In this document: positions 14,386 through 22,814 of the stretch, one piece after another | Layout of the letters: every line of letters starts with the position of its first letter | Position numbering within the stretch: position 1 is the first letter of the stretch | Source of the DNA: Saprospiraceae bacterium | GTDB taxonomy: Bacteria; Bacteroidota; Bacteroidia; Chitinophagales; Saprospiraceae | Length of the DNA: 64,000 nt | Direction of reading: 5' to 3' | NCBI GenBank assembly: GCA_020629965.1 | Contig: JAHDCG010000003.1 | Location: 1-64,000 of the forward strand | Translations under genes and position numbers: made by a program | The notes under the pieces: generated by a model | Seen by the model: the letters and a program-made list of their open reading frames with translations, nothing else | Told to the model about the DNA's origin: nothing | Database searches by the model: none

Positions 14386-15621
14386 ATGCACACTCCCGTT
14401 CAGGAAAAAACAGCCGCCGCACCACAACAGGCGCACAAATCGGTAAAAACCGACCAATATCAGGGACACGACTACTACCTCGTCGATGACCTGCTCGAAG
14501 ACGACCACAAAATGGCGCGCGATGCCGTGCGCGATTGGGTCAAGTCGGAAGTTTCGCCGATTATCGAAGACTACTCCGACCGCGGCGAATGCCCGACGCA
14601 CCTTTTCAAAGGTCTCGCGGAAATCGGTGCTTACGGCCCCTCGTTGCCCGAAAAATACGGCTGCGGCGGTATGGACGAAATCGCTTACGGTATCATCATG
14701 CAGGAGTTGGAGCGCGGCGACAGCGGCATCCGCTCGATGGCGTCGGTGCAAGGCTCGTTGGTGATGTACCCGATTTATAAATTCGGCTCGGAAGAGCAAC
14801 GCATGAAGTACCTGCCCAAGTTGGCATCGGGTGAGTTTATCGGCTGTTTCGGTCTGACGGAACCCGACCACGGTTCTAATCCGGGCGGTATGGTCACCAA
14901 CATCAAAGACGACGGCGACCACGTCATTTTGAACGGCGCAAAAATGTGGATTACCAACTCCCCGGTGGCGGATATCGCCGTCGTATGGGCAAAAGACGAG
15001 ACCGGCAGAATACGCGGTGTCATCGTCGAGCGCGACATGGAAGGCTTCACGACCCCGAAAATCAACGGTAAATTATCCCTCCGTGCCTCGATTACGGGCG
15101 AGTTGGTTTTTGAAGATGTGCGCGTCCCGAAAAAGAACATTTTGCCGAACATCGACGGACTGAAAGGTCCCTTGATGTGTTTGTCCAAAGCCCGTTACGG
15201 CATCGCTTGGGGTGCGGTCGGTGCGGCTTTGGATTGCTACGACTCGGCTTTGCGTTACTCCTTGCAGCGCGAGCAATTCGGCAAGCCCATCGGCGGTTTT
15301 CAGCTTACGCAAAAGAAATTGGCGGAGATGATTACCGAGATCACTAAAGCCCAACTCCTCTCGTGGCGACTCGGTACTTTGGCGAATAAAGGCAACGCGA
15401 CTTCCGCACAAATTTCGATGGCAAAGCGCAACAACGTTCACATGGCATTGGAAATCGCACGCGAAGCCCGTCAAATACACGGCGGTATGGGCATCACCAA
15501 CGAGTACCCGATTATGCGCCACATGATGAACTTAGAAACCGTCCTGACTTACGAAGGCACCCACGACATTCACCTGTTGATTACGGGTATGGATGTGACG
15601 GGATTGAATGCTTTTAAGTAG
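14386..15621 (+). CDS. Acyl-CoA dehydrogenase, glutaryl-CoA dehydrogenase-like
   Basis: This 411-aa flavoprotein has the full acyl-CoA dehydrogenase fold. Specific marks of glutaryl-CoA dehydrogenase are the SGIRSMASVQGSLVMYPI segment, whose Arg-Ser contacts the substrate carboxylate, and the catalytic Glu390 in LTYEGTHDIHLLITG. The FAD/acyl signatures CFGLTEPDHGSNPGG and RQIHGGMGI are intact. The enzyme would oxidise and decarboxylate glutaryl-CoA to crotonyl-CoA in lysine/tryptophan breakdown, passing electrons to ETF. About 25 N-terminal residues, rich in Ala/Gln/Lys, precede the conserved start and look like an extra tail. Single-gene unit with its own promoter-like element and leader repeat. 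Confidence 0.88.
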   Translation: MHTPVQEKTAAAPQQAHKSVKTDQYQGHDYYLVDDLLEDDHKMARDAVRDWVKSEVSPIIEDYSDRGECPTHLFKGLAEIGAYGPSLPEKYGCGGMDEIAYGIIMQELERGDSGIRSMASVQGSLVMYPIYKFGSEEQRMKYLPKLASGEFIGCFGLTEPDHGSNPGGMVTNIKDDGDHVILNGAKMWITNSPVADIAVVWAKDETGRIRGVIVERDMEGFTTPKINGKLSLRASITGELVFEDVRVPKKNILPNIDGLKGPLMCLSKARYGIAWGAVGAALDCYDSALRYSLQREQFGKPIGGFQLTQKKLAEMITEITKAQLLSWRLGTLANKGNATSAQISMAKRNNVHMALEIAREARQIHGGMGITNEYPIMRHMMNLETVLTYEGTHDIHLLITGMDVTGLNAFK

Positions 15622-15651
15622 TTAGTGGTTGCCGGTTGGTAGTTGGTGGGA
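15622..15651. repeat. Trailer repeats after the acyl-CoA dehydrogenase gene
   Basis: TTAGTGGTTGCCGGTTGGTAG and so on starts immediately after the stop codon. It is nearly the same as the trailer at 9791. A weak hairpin (ATGCCCGAAA at 15690, TTTCGGGCAT at 15716) lies further down. Confidence 0.65.
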
Positions 15652-15734
15652 GGCTTGTGGTCTTTTGCTTGACTGCTCGACTGATTATGATGCCCGAAAT
15701 TTTTCATTTGAAGAGTTTCGGGCATTGTCATAAA

Positions 15735-15813
15735 GGCGTCTGACGCTGAACTCAATAAATGACGATAAATTACTAAACACCAAATAATTAAGCAAAAAAA
15801 AGCGTCTGACGCC
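15735..15813. repeat. Pair of GCGTCTGACGC palindromes
   Basis: GGCGTCTGACGC (15735-15746) and GCGTCTGACGCC (15802-15813) are inverted relative to each other across 55 nt of AT-rich DNA. They are related to the pair at 62-139. Confidence 0.65.
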
Positions 15814-15856
15814 GGCTCTTCTATCCGAAAAAATATATACCGTAAAGCAAGAGCGA

Positions 15857-15884
15857 CCTTCCACCGTAAACCGTCCACCGTCAA
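15857..15884. repeat. Leader repeats, CCACCGTC family
   Basis: CTTCCACCGTAAACCGTCCACCGTC ends about 5 nt before the ATG at 15889. It is the same unit as the trailers at 2331, 9931 and 51752, in the opposite polarity. Confidence 0.7.
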
Positions 15885-15888
15885 AACA

Positions 15889-16299
15889 ATGCCGCAAAAC
15901 TACAATATCCTCGACCTCCCGCCCACACCCGAAAACGCTTTTTTCTGCACGCTGACTTTTATCTTTTTAGAAAATATTCCGCGTGCCGAGGAGCGGTTTT
16001 CGGGCGTTTATTTTCAAGACCTGAAAGCCAAATGTCTGAAAATCGAAAACCGAGAAATATCTTTCAACGTCAAAGAATTTATCTACTTTGCCAAAATTAT
16101 CGACTACGTGTGCAAAGCCCTAATCGGTGAAGATAGTACGGCGATTAAAGAAAATATGGCGCGGACTTATGCCGATTTCGACTTTAAAAGCTACCGCAGC
16201 ACTTACTTGGAGCGCAGTACCGCTTTCTTTGCGGCGTTTAAAAAAGGCTGTCGGGATGCGGAGGTTTTGACGCGGATTGAGCGGGAGTTGAATTGGTAA
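15889..16299 (+). CDS. Hypothetical protein, 136 aa
   Basis: I do not recognise this protein. It is acidic-basic mixed, probably alpha-helical and soluble, with no signal peptide or membrane helix. Notable segments are PTPENAFFCTLTFIFLENIPRAEERF near the N-terminus and the aromatic-rich TYADFDFKSYRSTYLERSTAFFAAFKKGC in the C-terminal half. The codon use and the ATG right after a leader repeat support a real gene. A perfect 38-bp palindrome follows 8 nt after the stop and separates it from the YhcG-type nuclease gene; the two may be functionally linked, but that is only positional. Confidence 0.65.
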   Translation: MPQNYNILDLPPTPENAFFCTLTFIFLENIPRAEERFSGVYFQDLKAKCLKIENREISFNVKEFIYFAKIIDYVCKALIGEDSTAIKENMARTYADFDFKSYRSTYLERSTAFFAAFKKGCRDAEVLTRIERELNW

Positions 16300-16307
16300 A
16301 ATGTCGG

Positions 16308-16345
16308 CTATGTTTGAATCCGGACGCGTCCGGATTCAAACATAG
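16308..16345. terminator. Perfect 38-bp palindrome
   Basis: CTATGTTTGAATCCGGACG is followed directly by its exact reverse complement, giving a 19+19 palindrome with no spacer. Downstream is a T-rich run (TTTGTTTATTATTTTG), so it could act as a terminator for the upstream gene. The absence of any loop and its perfection would also fit a protein-binding dyad. Confidence 0.6.
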
Positions 16346-16383
16346 GTTTGTTTATTATTTTGTTTTTGACTGAAACTTTTGAA

Positions 16384-17409
16384 ATGAAACCGGAAAAAAA
16401 GAACAAAATTTTTAGTGATTTTATAAACGCCGTTATGCTTATTCACGGAGCATCACAAGACAACATTGTGCGTAATGTGAACGAGACCATGCTGTTTAAT
16501 CATTGGCAAATCGGTAAAATGATTATGGATTCTTTCAACGGTAACGGTACGAAAAGAACCGTGACAGAGGAAGTGTCAAAAGTTCTCTCCGAAAAACTCG
16601 GACGCGGATATTCAAGGACAAATCTGTACAATATGCGTTTGTTTCACTTACGCTACCCTGATTTTAATACTGTACCGAAAAATATTACATGGAGTCATCT
16701 GTGTGAAATTTTAGTAATTGAAGATGACCACAAAAGGAGTTTATATGCAAAAGAAATTGAAAATGCTAAGTGGTCGGTAAGAGAATTAAAAAGACAACTC
16801 GAAACCTCTCTCTTTGAAAGATTGCTGTTGTCAAAAGGCGAATTAAATAAAAAAGAGGTTTTAAAGTTAGCTAAGGAAGGTCAATCTATTGAAAAACCCG
16901 AAGACATTCTATGCGAACCCTACGTGCTCGAATTTTTGGGTATTCCCGAAAATAAACCCCTGCTCTTTGAAAAGGATTTGGAGTCGCGACTGATTCGATA
17001 CATCGAAAATTTTCTCTTGGAACTCGGCAAAGGGTTTATGTACGTCGGGTCACAGCAACGCATCACTATCGGCAACAAACACGATTACGTCGATATGGTT
17101 TTTTACAATAAAATTTTGCGGGCTTATGTACTGATAGATTTAAAAATGCAAAAACTAAAACCGAGTTATGTCGGACAAATGAATTCCTATTTAAATTACT
17201 ACAAAAAAGAAATCAACGAAGACATCGACAACGACCCGATCGGTATAATTTTGTGTTCGGAAAAAGACAAAATCGTTGCCGAGTACGCACTCGGCGGACT
17301 GACTAATCAGATTTTTGCTTCTCGCTACACTTACTATCTGCCCGAAAGAAAGGCGTTGATACATCAGGTAAAAAGAGCAATCGAAGACTTTTCTAACGAA
17401 GAAGAATAA
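16384..17409 (+). CDS. YhcG/DUF1016-type PDDEXK nuclease family protein
   Basis: This 341-aa protein has the two-part YhcG/DUF1016 layout. The helical N-terminal domain carries NHWQIGKMI and the LSEKLGRGYSRTNLYNMRLFH helix-turn-helix-like segment, then WSVRELKRQLETSLFERL. The C-terminal domain of the PDDEXK nuclease superfamily has GSQQRITIG, DYVDMVFYN and the catalytic-type YVLIDLK. Such proteins are common accessory genes, suspected to be nucleases, often strain-variable. The ATG at 16384 matches the family start; the frame is open from 16348. The gene is more AT-rich than its neighbours in its first half, which fits horizontal acquisition. It is followed 12 nt later by a small gene. Confidence 0.88.
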   Translation: MKPEKKNKIFSDFINAVMLIHGASQDNIVRNVNETMLFNHWQIGKMIMDSFNGNGTKRTVTEEVSKVLSEKLGRGYSRTNLYNMRLFHLRYPDFNTVPKNITWSHLCEILVIEDDHKRSLYAKEIENAKWSVRELKRQLETSLFERLLLSKGELNKKEVLKLAKEGQSIEKPEDILCEPYVLEFLGIPENKPLLFEKDLESRLIRYIENFLLELGKGFMYVGSQQRITIGNKHDYVDMVFYNKILRAYVLIDLKMQKLKPSYVGQMNSYLNYYKKEINEDIDNDPIGIILCSEKDKIVAEYALGGLTNQIFASRYTYYLPERKALIHQVKRAIEDFSNEEE

Positions 17410-17421
17410 ACAAAAAACAAC

Positions 17422-17700
17422 ATGCGAATCATAGGCTACATTCCTCACAATTCCTTCAAAATCACCGTCTTTAAAGACGGCGGGCGCGTCTCCGTCAAGT
17501 TTGAAAACGGTATGTACGAGCAGGTTTACAAATTCCGTGACGGCAGCGGCGTAGAAAATTTAAACGAAGCTGCGGAATTTGTCGATGCTCTGTTTTTGGC
17601 AGAAGTGCAAAAAACTTTCACCTTCATGCACCGCAGCAAAATGCAAACCTTCGGGCGACGCGAACCGGGGCAGGAAGACGAATTCGATGTCATAATTTGA
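17422..17700 (+). CDS. Hypothetical protein, 92 aa
   Basis: This small soluble protein is not recognised. It starts MRIIGYIPHNSFKITVFKDGGRVSVKFENG, which reads as two or three beta strands, then a helix (LNEAAEFVDALFLAEVQKTF), and ends in an acidic tail. The 12-nt spacing after the YhcG-type gene and the same orientation suggest co-transcription. No signal peptide or cysteine motif is present. The next gene starts 147 nt downstream, after an AT-rich stretch that is probably its promoter. Confidence 0.65.
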   Translation: MRIIGYIPHNSFKITVFKDGGRVSVKFENGMYEQVYKFRDGSGVENLNEAAEFVDALFLAEVQKTFTFMHRSKMQTFGRREPGQEDEFDVII

Positions 17701-17846
17701 TAAAGTCGCTGAACTTTGCCGAAGCAATTTTCGTTTTATTGTTCCGAAAGAGTTATTTTTTCAAAAAAAATTATTTCATATTTGCATTTTAACATTTTTT
17801 CCCCTAAATTGCTATCTCTATCTCTCGACAATCTAAAAACGACGAC

Positions 17847-18239
17847 ATGAAGCAGCTTTTACTCAATTTTTTCTTTGCCTTAACGCTCTCTTTTGCTTTT
17901 GCCCAGGGCGGCAGGAGTTGCTTTGACTGCTATTCCGGCGGCGACGAAACTTTTAATAACGAACAGGGTAACGTCAATGTCGGTCAAATCGCCGATGCAC
18001 AGTTAAACCGCACCATGGTATATCCCAATCCCGCCACGGATTATATCAAACTCAAAAAATCCGACGGTGTCGCCGAGGTCCGCATTTTTAACGTAGTCGG
18101 CAGACAAGTCGAAGCGTACCGTATCGTCGAAAAAGACCAGTCTTTCGACATCAATAATCTGCCGAACGGTATGTATTTAGTACAGTTAATCAGCCCCGGC
18201 GGCAAAATCATCGGTACCCACCGCATGAACAAAAGATAA
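17847..18239 (+). CDS. Minimal T9SS type A sorting-domain protein
   Basis: This 130-aa protein consists of a signal peptide (residues 1-20, ending FAFAQ), about 35 residues of linker with a single Cys-x-x-Cys (CFDC), and a T9SS type A C-terminal sorting domain from about residue 56. The domain has MVYPNPATDYIKL, VRIFNVVGRQV, LPNGMYLVQL and a basic end. Such domains direct export across the outer membrane and then cleavage and anchoring. There is almost no cargo, so either the sorting domain itself is the product or this is a remnant of a larger protein. A strong terminator follows. Confidence 0.85.
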   Translation: MKQLLLNFFFALTLSFAFAQGGRSCFDCYSGGDETFNNEQGNVNVGQIADAQLNRTMVYPNPATDYIKLKKSDGVAEVRIFNVVGRQVEAYRIVEKDQSFDINNLPNGMYLVQLISPGGKIIGTHRMNKR

Positions 18240-18274
18240 TTTTTCCGGTGTATTTTATTGTTCGAGATAAGAAC

Positions 18275-18310
18275 AAAAAAGGCGAAAACCGTAATTGGTT
18301 TTCGCCTTTT
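18275..18310 (+). terminator. Intrinsic terminator after the minimal T9SS gene
   Basis: AAAAGGCGAAAACC and GGTTTTCGCCTTTT pair around a 6-nt loop, ending in a T run. Confidence 0.85.
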
Positions 18311-18404
18311 CTGTTTGCGAACCATAACACAGGCATAAAATTTCGTTCTGTTTCGGCATACAAGTTTGCTGTGTAATAACGCCTAAAATTGCGACTTTCC
18401 ACAT

Positions 18405-18473
18405 ACAAGTGCCACCGGCACGGGGCACTTCAGCCCGGTATGTAAATGCCGGGGGAATGTAAATGCCGGGGTA
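18405..18473. repeat. GGGCACTTCAGCCCGG repeat, copy 1
   Basis: AAGTGCCACCGGCACGGGGC, then ACTTCAGCCCGGTATG, then two tandem TGTAAATGCCGGGG units. Related copies lie at 51161-51200 (opposite strand) and 62610-62710. Confidence 0.65.
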
Positions 18474-18521
18474 TTTAAATTTTCGCACATAACTAATGCC
18501 GGCAGTCTCGCCAACGCCGAA

Positions 18522-21002
18522 TTAAAAGAAAACCGCATTCCCCATCAGCAATTTCCCCTCCTCCCAAAACCCGCGAAACAGCGGATTATCAATCAAATAA
18601 ATCATCTTACCGCGTCCTTTGCGCTCCGTGCCGAATGCCAGTGAGTTCTTAATTTTCCGCTTCGCCTTATAACCCGTAAAACCAATCGAGCGCGGCTTTT
18701 CGTCAAAATGTCCGACATTCCAACCGTTATCCAAATAATCGTAAGCCGCCGAGGAGACTTTGAGCGCAAAATAACGGTCGCCCAAACCAAATCCCAGAGG
18801 GTGCGTCTCATCGACTTTCACCTCATAAATCGCACCCGGTATCGACGAAGAAATCGACCGACGCTCGCGGTCGCCGTAGGTTTTCAGCGGGTCTTCGTCG
18901 CTGCTTTCTCCGCCGCTGACGCGCGACAAGCCAAAATTCGCCTTGTCTGCGAATACCGCATTCGCGCCGCCGAGGGCAATCACCCGACCGCCGCCGCCGA
19001 CCCATTCCGCGATTTCTTCGAGTTGCTCTTCCGAAAATCCGTATCTGCCGTCGGGCAGCACCAAGACATTAAAATCCGTGAGTCTCCGGGGGCTGAAATC
19101 TTCGACTTTGACCACCGTCACCGGATATTCCAAATCACGCTCAAAGTAATGCCAAGCGTGACCGAAACTGTTGGCGTCCGTTTTTTCGCCGCCCAGCAGG
19201 GCAATCGTCGGGCGTTTGATAAACTTCACGGCATCCGCGCCGAGGTCGTGCCCCGAGTCCGCAAAACCGGTTTTTGTGGTTTCCAAAGCAATCTCCGCTT
19301 CTTTTGCCAAGCGGCGCACCGTTGCGTGAAAATCGTCGGTAAATTCATTATCCGCCCGCAAAATTACCAAAGTACCCGCCGCGTATTTTTTGCCGTTGAT
19401 CGCAAAATTTTCTTCCGCGTAGCGCACTTTGATGTCGTTTTGCAGCAGCTTGCCGAGAAAACGCAAATCACGCGCACTCCCCCGCTGCGCGAAGTAAGCG
19501 TAAGGCGTCGCATCTTCCAAATCATTATCAATCACCGCAAAAGTATAATCGCCGCTCGGGTCGAGACGCGATTGCATTGCGTAAGCCTTCAAACCGTATG
19601 CGTAAGGCAATGCCCAAGCCGTGATGTCGTAAGTCAGGCTGTCTTCGAGTGCCGACTCGGGTTCAAAAAGCACCTGCGTCAGCAGGCCCATCGGTTGGTG
19701 TGCGCTGATAATCAGGTCGCCCTCCGTAGTATTAAAATTGACCGACTGCCCTGTGCGGTACGCAAATCCGCGCATGCCGCGTCCCGCCTCCGTGCTGCCG
19801 TAGCGAATGTTGTGTTTGTCCAAAAGTTCGGTCAGGGCTTTGATTTTTCCGCGCGGATTATCGCCGCTGATGAGGTAGGTTTTATAATCGCCGGGGGGGT
19901 TATTTTGGGCATTTTTAAAATAGTTGACAAACTCTCGGTTGAGGGTTTGCGCATTGGCAGCCGCCGTTTCTACCGTGGCGAGCGCCGTCGTTTTGTGGTG
20001 GTCGATGCGGTCGTGCAGGTGCAGCGTGTCACCGTTTTCGAGGTTAATCGCTCTGCCCGAAATGCCGTGCCCCGCCTGCTCGTAAGTCATGCCCACCGCG
20101 CCGTTGAAGGTCGGATAGGTGTCGCCGTAGGAAGGATAAAAGAGATCGAAAATCTCGCGGGTGAAATACAGCCAACCTTCTTTATCGAAATAAGAGGCGT
20201 TATTTTTCCCGATTTCCGTCTGAAAATCATATTGAAACGGTGTGATGTGTTTGTGTAAAGGCGCCGCCGCCGGCGCGAAATAATAAGGATTGTCGGGGTA
20301 CTGCTCGTGCAAATCGACATGAATGTGCGGCATCCATTGCTGATAGACTTCGAGGCGTTGCTGCGTTTCCGTTTGCGTTGCCCAGGCCCAGTCGCGGTTG
20401 AGGTCGAAGAGGTAATGATTGACGCGACCGCCCGGCCACGGCTCGCGGTGCTCGCGGGCAATGTAGCGCGGGTCGGGCGTTTCGTTGGCGACGCCCCGGT
20501 ACCAGTGCGAGTAACGCGAGTAGCCGTCCGGATTGAGCGAAGGGTCGAGGATGACCACGGTATTTTCGAGATATTTTTGTCCGCGTGCGGTCGTGACGAG
20601 TTCGTACAGCGTCTGCATCGACGACTCGGATGCACCGGCTTCGTTGCCGTGTACGCCGAAAGAAAGCCACACGATGGCTGGTGCGTTTTCGGTGTCGGCG
20701 GTGCCGGTCACCATACCCGTTTGCCGCAGATTATTCAAGCGAATATCCTCCAAACGCTGCATATTTTCGGGCGAGGTCACGACGGCCATTGTCAGCGGGC
20801 GGTCTTCGTTGGTGCGACCGTACTCCGAGTAAACGACGCGCTCGCTGTTATCGGCGACGTATTGAAAATAATCGACGACCTCGTGGTGCGGGGTAAAATT
20901 TTCGGTGTAGTCGGTCGGCAGGTAGGCTTGCGGAGATTTGATTTGTGCTTGCACTGCCGCAAGACCGCTTATTGTAAAAAAGCAGAGGAAAAGAAATCGC
21001 AT
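18522..21002 (-). CDS. Secreted M14 zinc carboxypeptidase-like protein with GATase-like domain
   Basis: This 826-aa exported protein has a signal peptide (residues 1-20, AAVQAQ). The M14 domain has zinc ligands H118 and E121 in GVHGNEAG, then H232 in HVDLHEQ, with LDPSLNPDGYSRY between them. A glutamate in MTYEQAGHG is the candidate catalytic base. After about residue 390 there is a second region with a class I glutamine-amidotransferase-like fold (ALLGGEKTDANSFGHAW, VLVLPDGRYG, GGGGRVIALGG). This combination is known in Bacteroidota M14 proteins. It probably trims peptides in the periplasm or outside the cell. No T9SS sorting domain is present. The start of the 15-kb secreted-protein region. 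Confidence 0.9.
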   Translation of the reverse strand: MRFLFLCFFTISGLAAVQAQIKSPQAYLPTDYTENFTPHHEVVDYFQYVADNSERVVYSEYGRTNEDRPLTMAVVTSPENMQRLEDIRLNNLRQTGMVTGTADTENAPAIVWLSFGVHGNEAGASESSMQTLYELVTTARGQKYLENTVVILDPSLNPDGYSRYSHWYRGVANETPDPRYIAREHREPWPGGRVNHYLFDLNRDWAWATQTETQQRLEVYQQWMPHIHVDLHEQYPDNPYYFAPAAAPLHKHITPFQYDFQTEIGKNNASYFDKEGWLYFTREIFDLFYPSYGDTYPTFNGAVGMTYEQAGHGISGRAINLENGDTLHLHDRIDHHKTTALATVETAAANAQTLNREFVNYFKNAQNNPPGDYKTYLISGDNPRGKIKALTELLDKHNIRYGSTEAGRGMRGFAYRTGQSVNFNTTEGDLIISAHQPMGLLTQVLFEPESALEDSLTYDITAWALPYAYGLKAYAMQSRLDPSGDYTFAVIDNDLEDATPYAYFAQRGSARDLRFLGKLLQNDIKVRYAEENFAINGKKYAAGTLVILRADNEFTDDFHATVRRLAKEAEIALETTKTGFADSGHDLGADAVKFIKRPTIALLGGEKTDANSFGHAWHYFERDLEYPVTVVKVEDFSPRRLTDFNVLVLPDGRYGFSEEQLEEIAEWVGGGGRVIALGGANAVFADKANFGLSRVSGGESSDEDPLKTYGDRERRSISSSIPGAIYEVKVDETHPLGFGLGDRYFALKVSSAAYDYLDNGWNVGHFDEKPRSIGFTGYKAKRKIKNSLAFGTERKGRGKMIYLIDNPLFRGFWEEGKLLMGNAVFF

Positions 21003-21191
21003 GAGCAGAAGTTTAGTTTTTCGCTGTACGGAGCAGAGGTATTGATTTTGTTATTGCGCAAAACTAAATCTTTTGACGGAATATATATTTTTTACGGTAA
21101 AATTTGCTCGAAGACGACGCAAAAAAGCAGTTTATAACAGAAATCCAGTGGATTTCGCGCCAAGAAAAAGCAAAAAAGACCAAATCTTTTT

Positions 21192-22751
21192 TTACCTACT
21201 CACAATAAACGAAACCGCTTCCTGTCGCTCCGAGCAAGACAAATAATATATGCCCGCGGGGAACTCGCTGACCGACAACATCAAAGTCGTTTCTGCGGAG
21301 ACGGAGGTGAAAGTACGATAGACTTTACCGTTGCTGTCGGTAATTACAAATCGGGGCGGTAAGGCAGGGTCGAAATTTGGATTGGCATACCAAATATTCA
21401 GAATATCGGAAGCGGGGTTAGGATACAAAGACAGGTCGAGGAACGATGTATTTATTTCCTCAGTCGGTGTAATGTGACAGCCGGGAACGAGACAGCCGTA
21501 AGAGTCCGTTTTAAGCATCCATGCTTGTACGGCAAGAGTGTCGGTATCGAAATCTCGGATGTAACCTACTGCAACAAAACCACCATCTTGAGTTTCTTTT
21601 ATATCAAAAAGCTCTTGTTTCCGGTTTCCAGTTTCGAGCCACGAGTAACTTCTTTCCCATAATACGTCTCCGTCTTGGTTTAATTTTGCTATCCATCCCT
21701 TCATAGAAAACTCATCTCCCCCCTCGTAACGATTATCCATACCTACCACGTAAATATCCATACTATTTTCCAATTTTCTTATACGCCACAATTTAGTATC
21801 CTGTGACGGAATAACTGCGGGAAATTCCTTTTCCCATAACAACTCTCCCTCTGCCGATATTTTGTAGATATATTTCTCCCAATCTATCCAAGTGGTATTT
21901 CCGTTTTGCCCTTCGTAACCGATTTCCGTACCGATAATCAAGCTGCCGTCTTCATTTTCTATCAGACCGGTGGGTAATCCCAGTAAACCTTGCTCGGTCG
22001 GAGTGATATGTTGCCACAAAACTACTCCGGCGGTATCTATTTTAGTAATTTGATTTTGGTACTCTTTTATCGGATTGTATCCTAATTCGTCATCTCTGCG
22101 CACACTAACCCATAAATTCCCGTCATTTGCCAAACTTATTTGTCCCGGAATTTCATTTCTCGACATTGCTCCGTAAGCCTTTTGCCAAAGAGTATTGCCC
22201 AATGAGTCAATTTTTATAACAGATACGTTATTGTTAGGAGTTGAAGAATTTCCGTATTGAACAGAATTTAGTGTATAAATATTTCTTTCGCTATCTACTG
22301 CCAAATCTAATGCACCTATGTAGTCATTACCTGCATTATGAAAAATACTTTTGGTAGAATTTTCCGTTACCACCTCTCCTTCTGTGTCATAAACTATTGC
22401 TAAAGAGTAATAATCATCGCCCGGAATTAATCTTTGCCCTGCTACAAAGAATTTTCCGTTTAGTTCTTCTATAGTCGGATAGGATGTATATCGAGTATCG
22501 TCATCGCTTCCCGAATTTTTGAGAAAACCAATGTTTCCCTCTGCATCTACAGTGCCGAAAAATGTGCGTGGTAAATAAGGAGCAACAGAGTCTATCCGCG
22601 TTCCGGTTATGTAATAAATCGAGTCTGTACTAATTACATCAGAAATTAAGGAAGAAGGCGAGTCTAAATTGGTTCTTTTATTAAAATAGGTCTGTGCCTT
22701 AGTATTTGTATATATAAATACAAGCACAAAAATGAACATAAAATTTTTCAT
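21192..22751 (-). CDS. T9SS type A protein with propeller-like repeats
   Basis: This 519-aa secreted protein has a signal peptide (residues 1-19, ending TNTKAQ). About 400 residues of regularly spaced repeats follow, of the kind GNTLWQKAYG, GVVLWQHITP, GELLWEKEFP and GDVLWERSY. These are the outer strands of a beta-propeller seen in Bacteroidota proteins described as PQQ- or WD40-like. The T9SS type A sorting domain starts near residue 435 with LSLYPNPASDILNIWY. It is probably a cell-surface or released protein; ligand unknown. It lies 63 nt downstream of the subtilase gene, with a perfect hairpin between them. GC is lower than in the housekeeping genes nearby. Confidence 0.82.
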   Translation of the reverse strand: MKNFMFIFVLVFIYTNTKAQTYFNKRTNLDSPSSLISDVISTDSIYYITGTRIDSVAPYLPRTFFGTVDAEGNIGFLKNSGSDDDTRYTSYPTIEELNGKFFVAGQRLIPGDDYYSLAIVYDTEGEVVTENSTKSIFHNAGNDYIGALDLAVDSERNIYTLNSVQYGNSSTPNNNVSVIKIDSLGNTLWQKAYGAMSRNEIPGQISLANDGNLWVSVRRDDELGYNPIKEYQNQITKIDTAGVVLWQHITPTEQGLLGLPTGLIENEDGSLIIGTEIGYEGQNGNTTWIDWEKYIYKISAEGELLWEKEFPAVIPSQDTKLWRIRKLENSMDIYVVGMDNRYEGGDEFSMKGWIAKLNQDGDVLWERSYSWLETGNRKQELFDIKETQDGGFVAVGYIRDFDTDTLAVQAWMLKTDSYGCLVPGCHITPTEEINTSFLDLSLYPNPASDILNIWYANPNFDPALPPRFVITDSNGKVYRTFTSVSAETTLMLSVSEFPAGIYYLSCSERQEAVSFIVSR

Positions 22752-22767
22752 ATAGCTACAATTTAAA

Positions 22768-22801
22768 ATGTCTGATGAACAGTTTCCTGTTCATCAGACA
22801 T
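22768..22801 (-). terminator. Perfect 15-bp hairpin between subtilase and propeller genes
   Basis: ATGTCTGATGAACAG and CTGTTCATCAGACAT pair perfectly around TTTC. On the minus strand the stem is followed by TTTTAAATT, so it is likely a terminator or attenuator after the subtilase gene. Confidence 0.75.
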
Positions 22802-22814
22802 GATTTGAAAAACA

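Noticed and set aside
15690-15726. ATGCCCGAAA / TTTCGGGCAT hairpin as a terminator of the acyl-CoA dehydrogenase gene
   Set aside because: The loop is 16 nt and no T tract follows, so it is too weak to list as a terminator.
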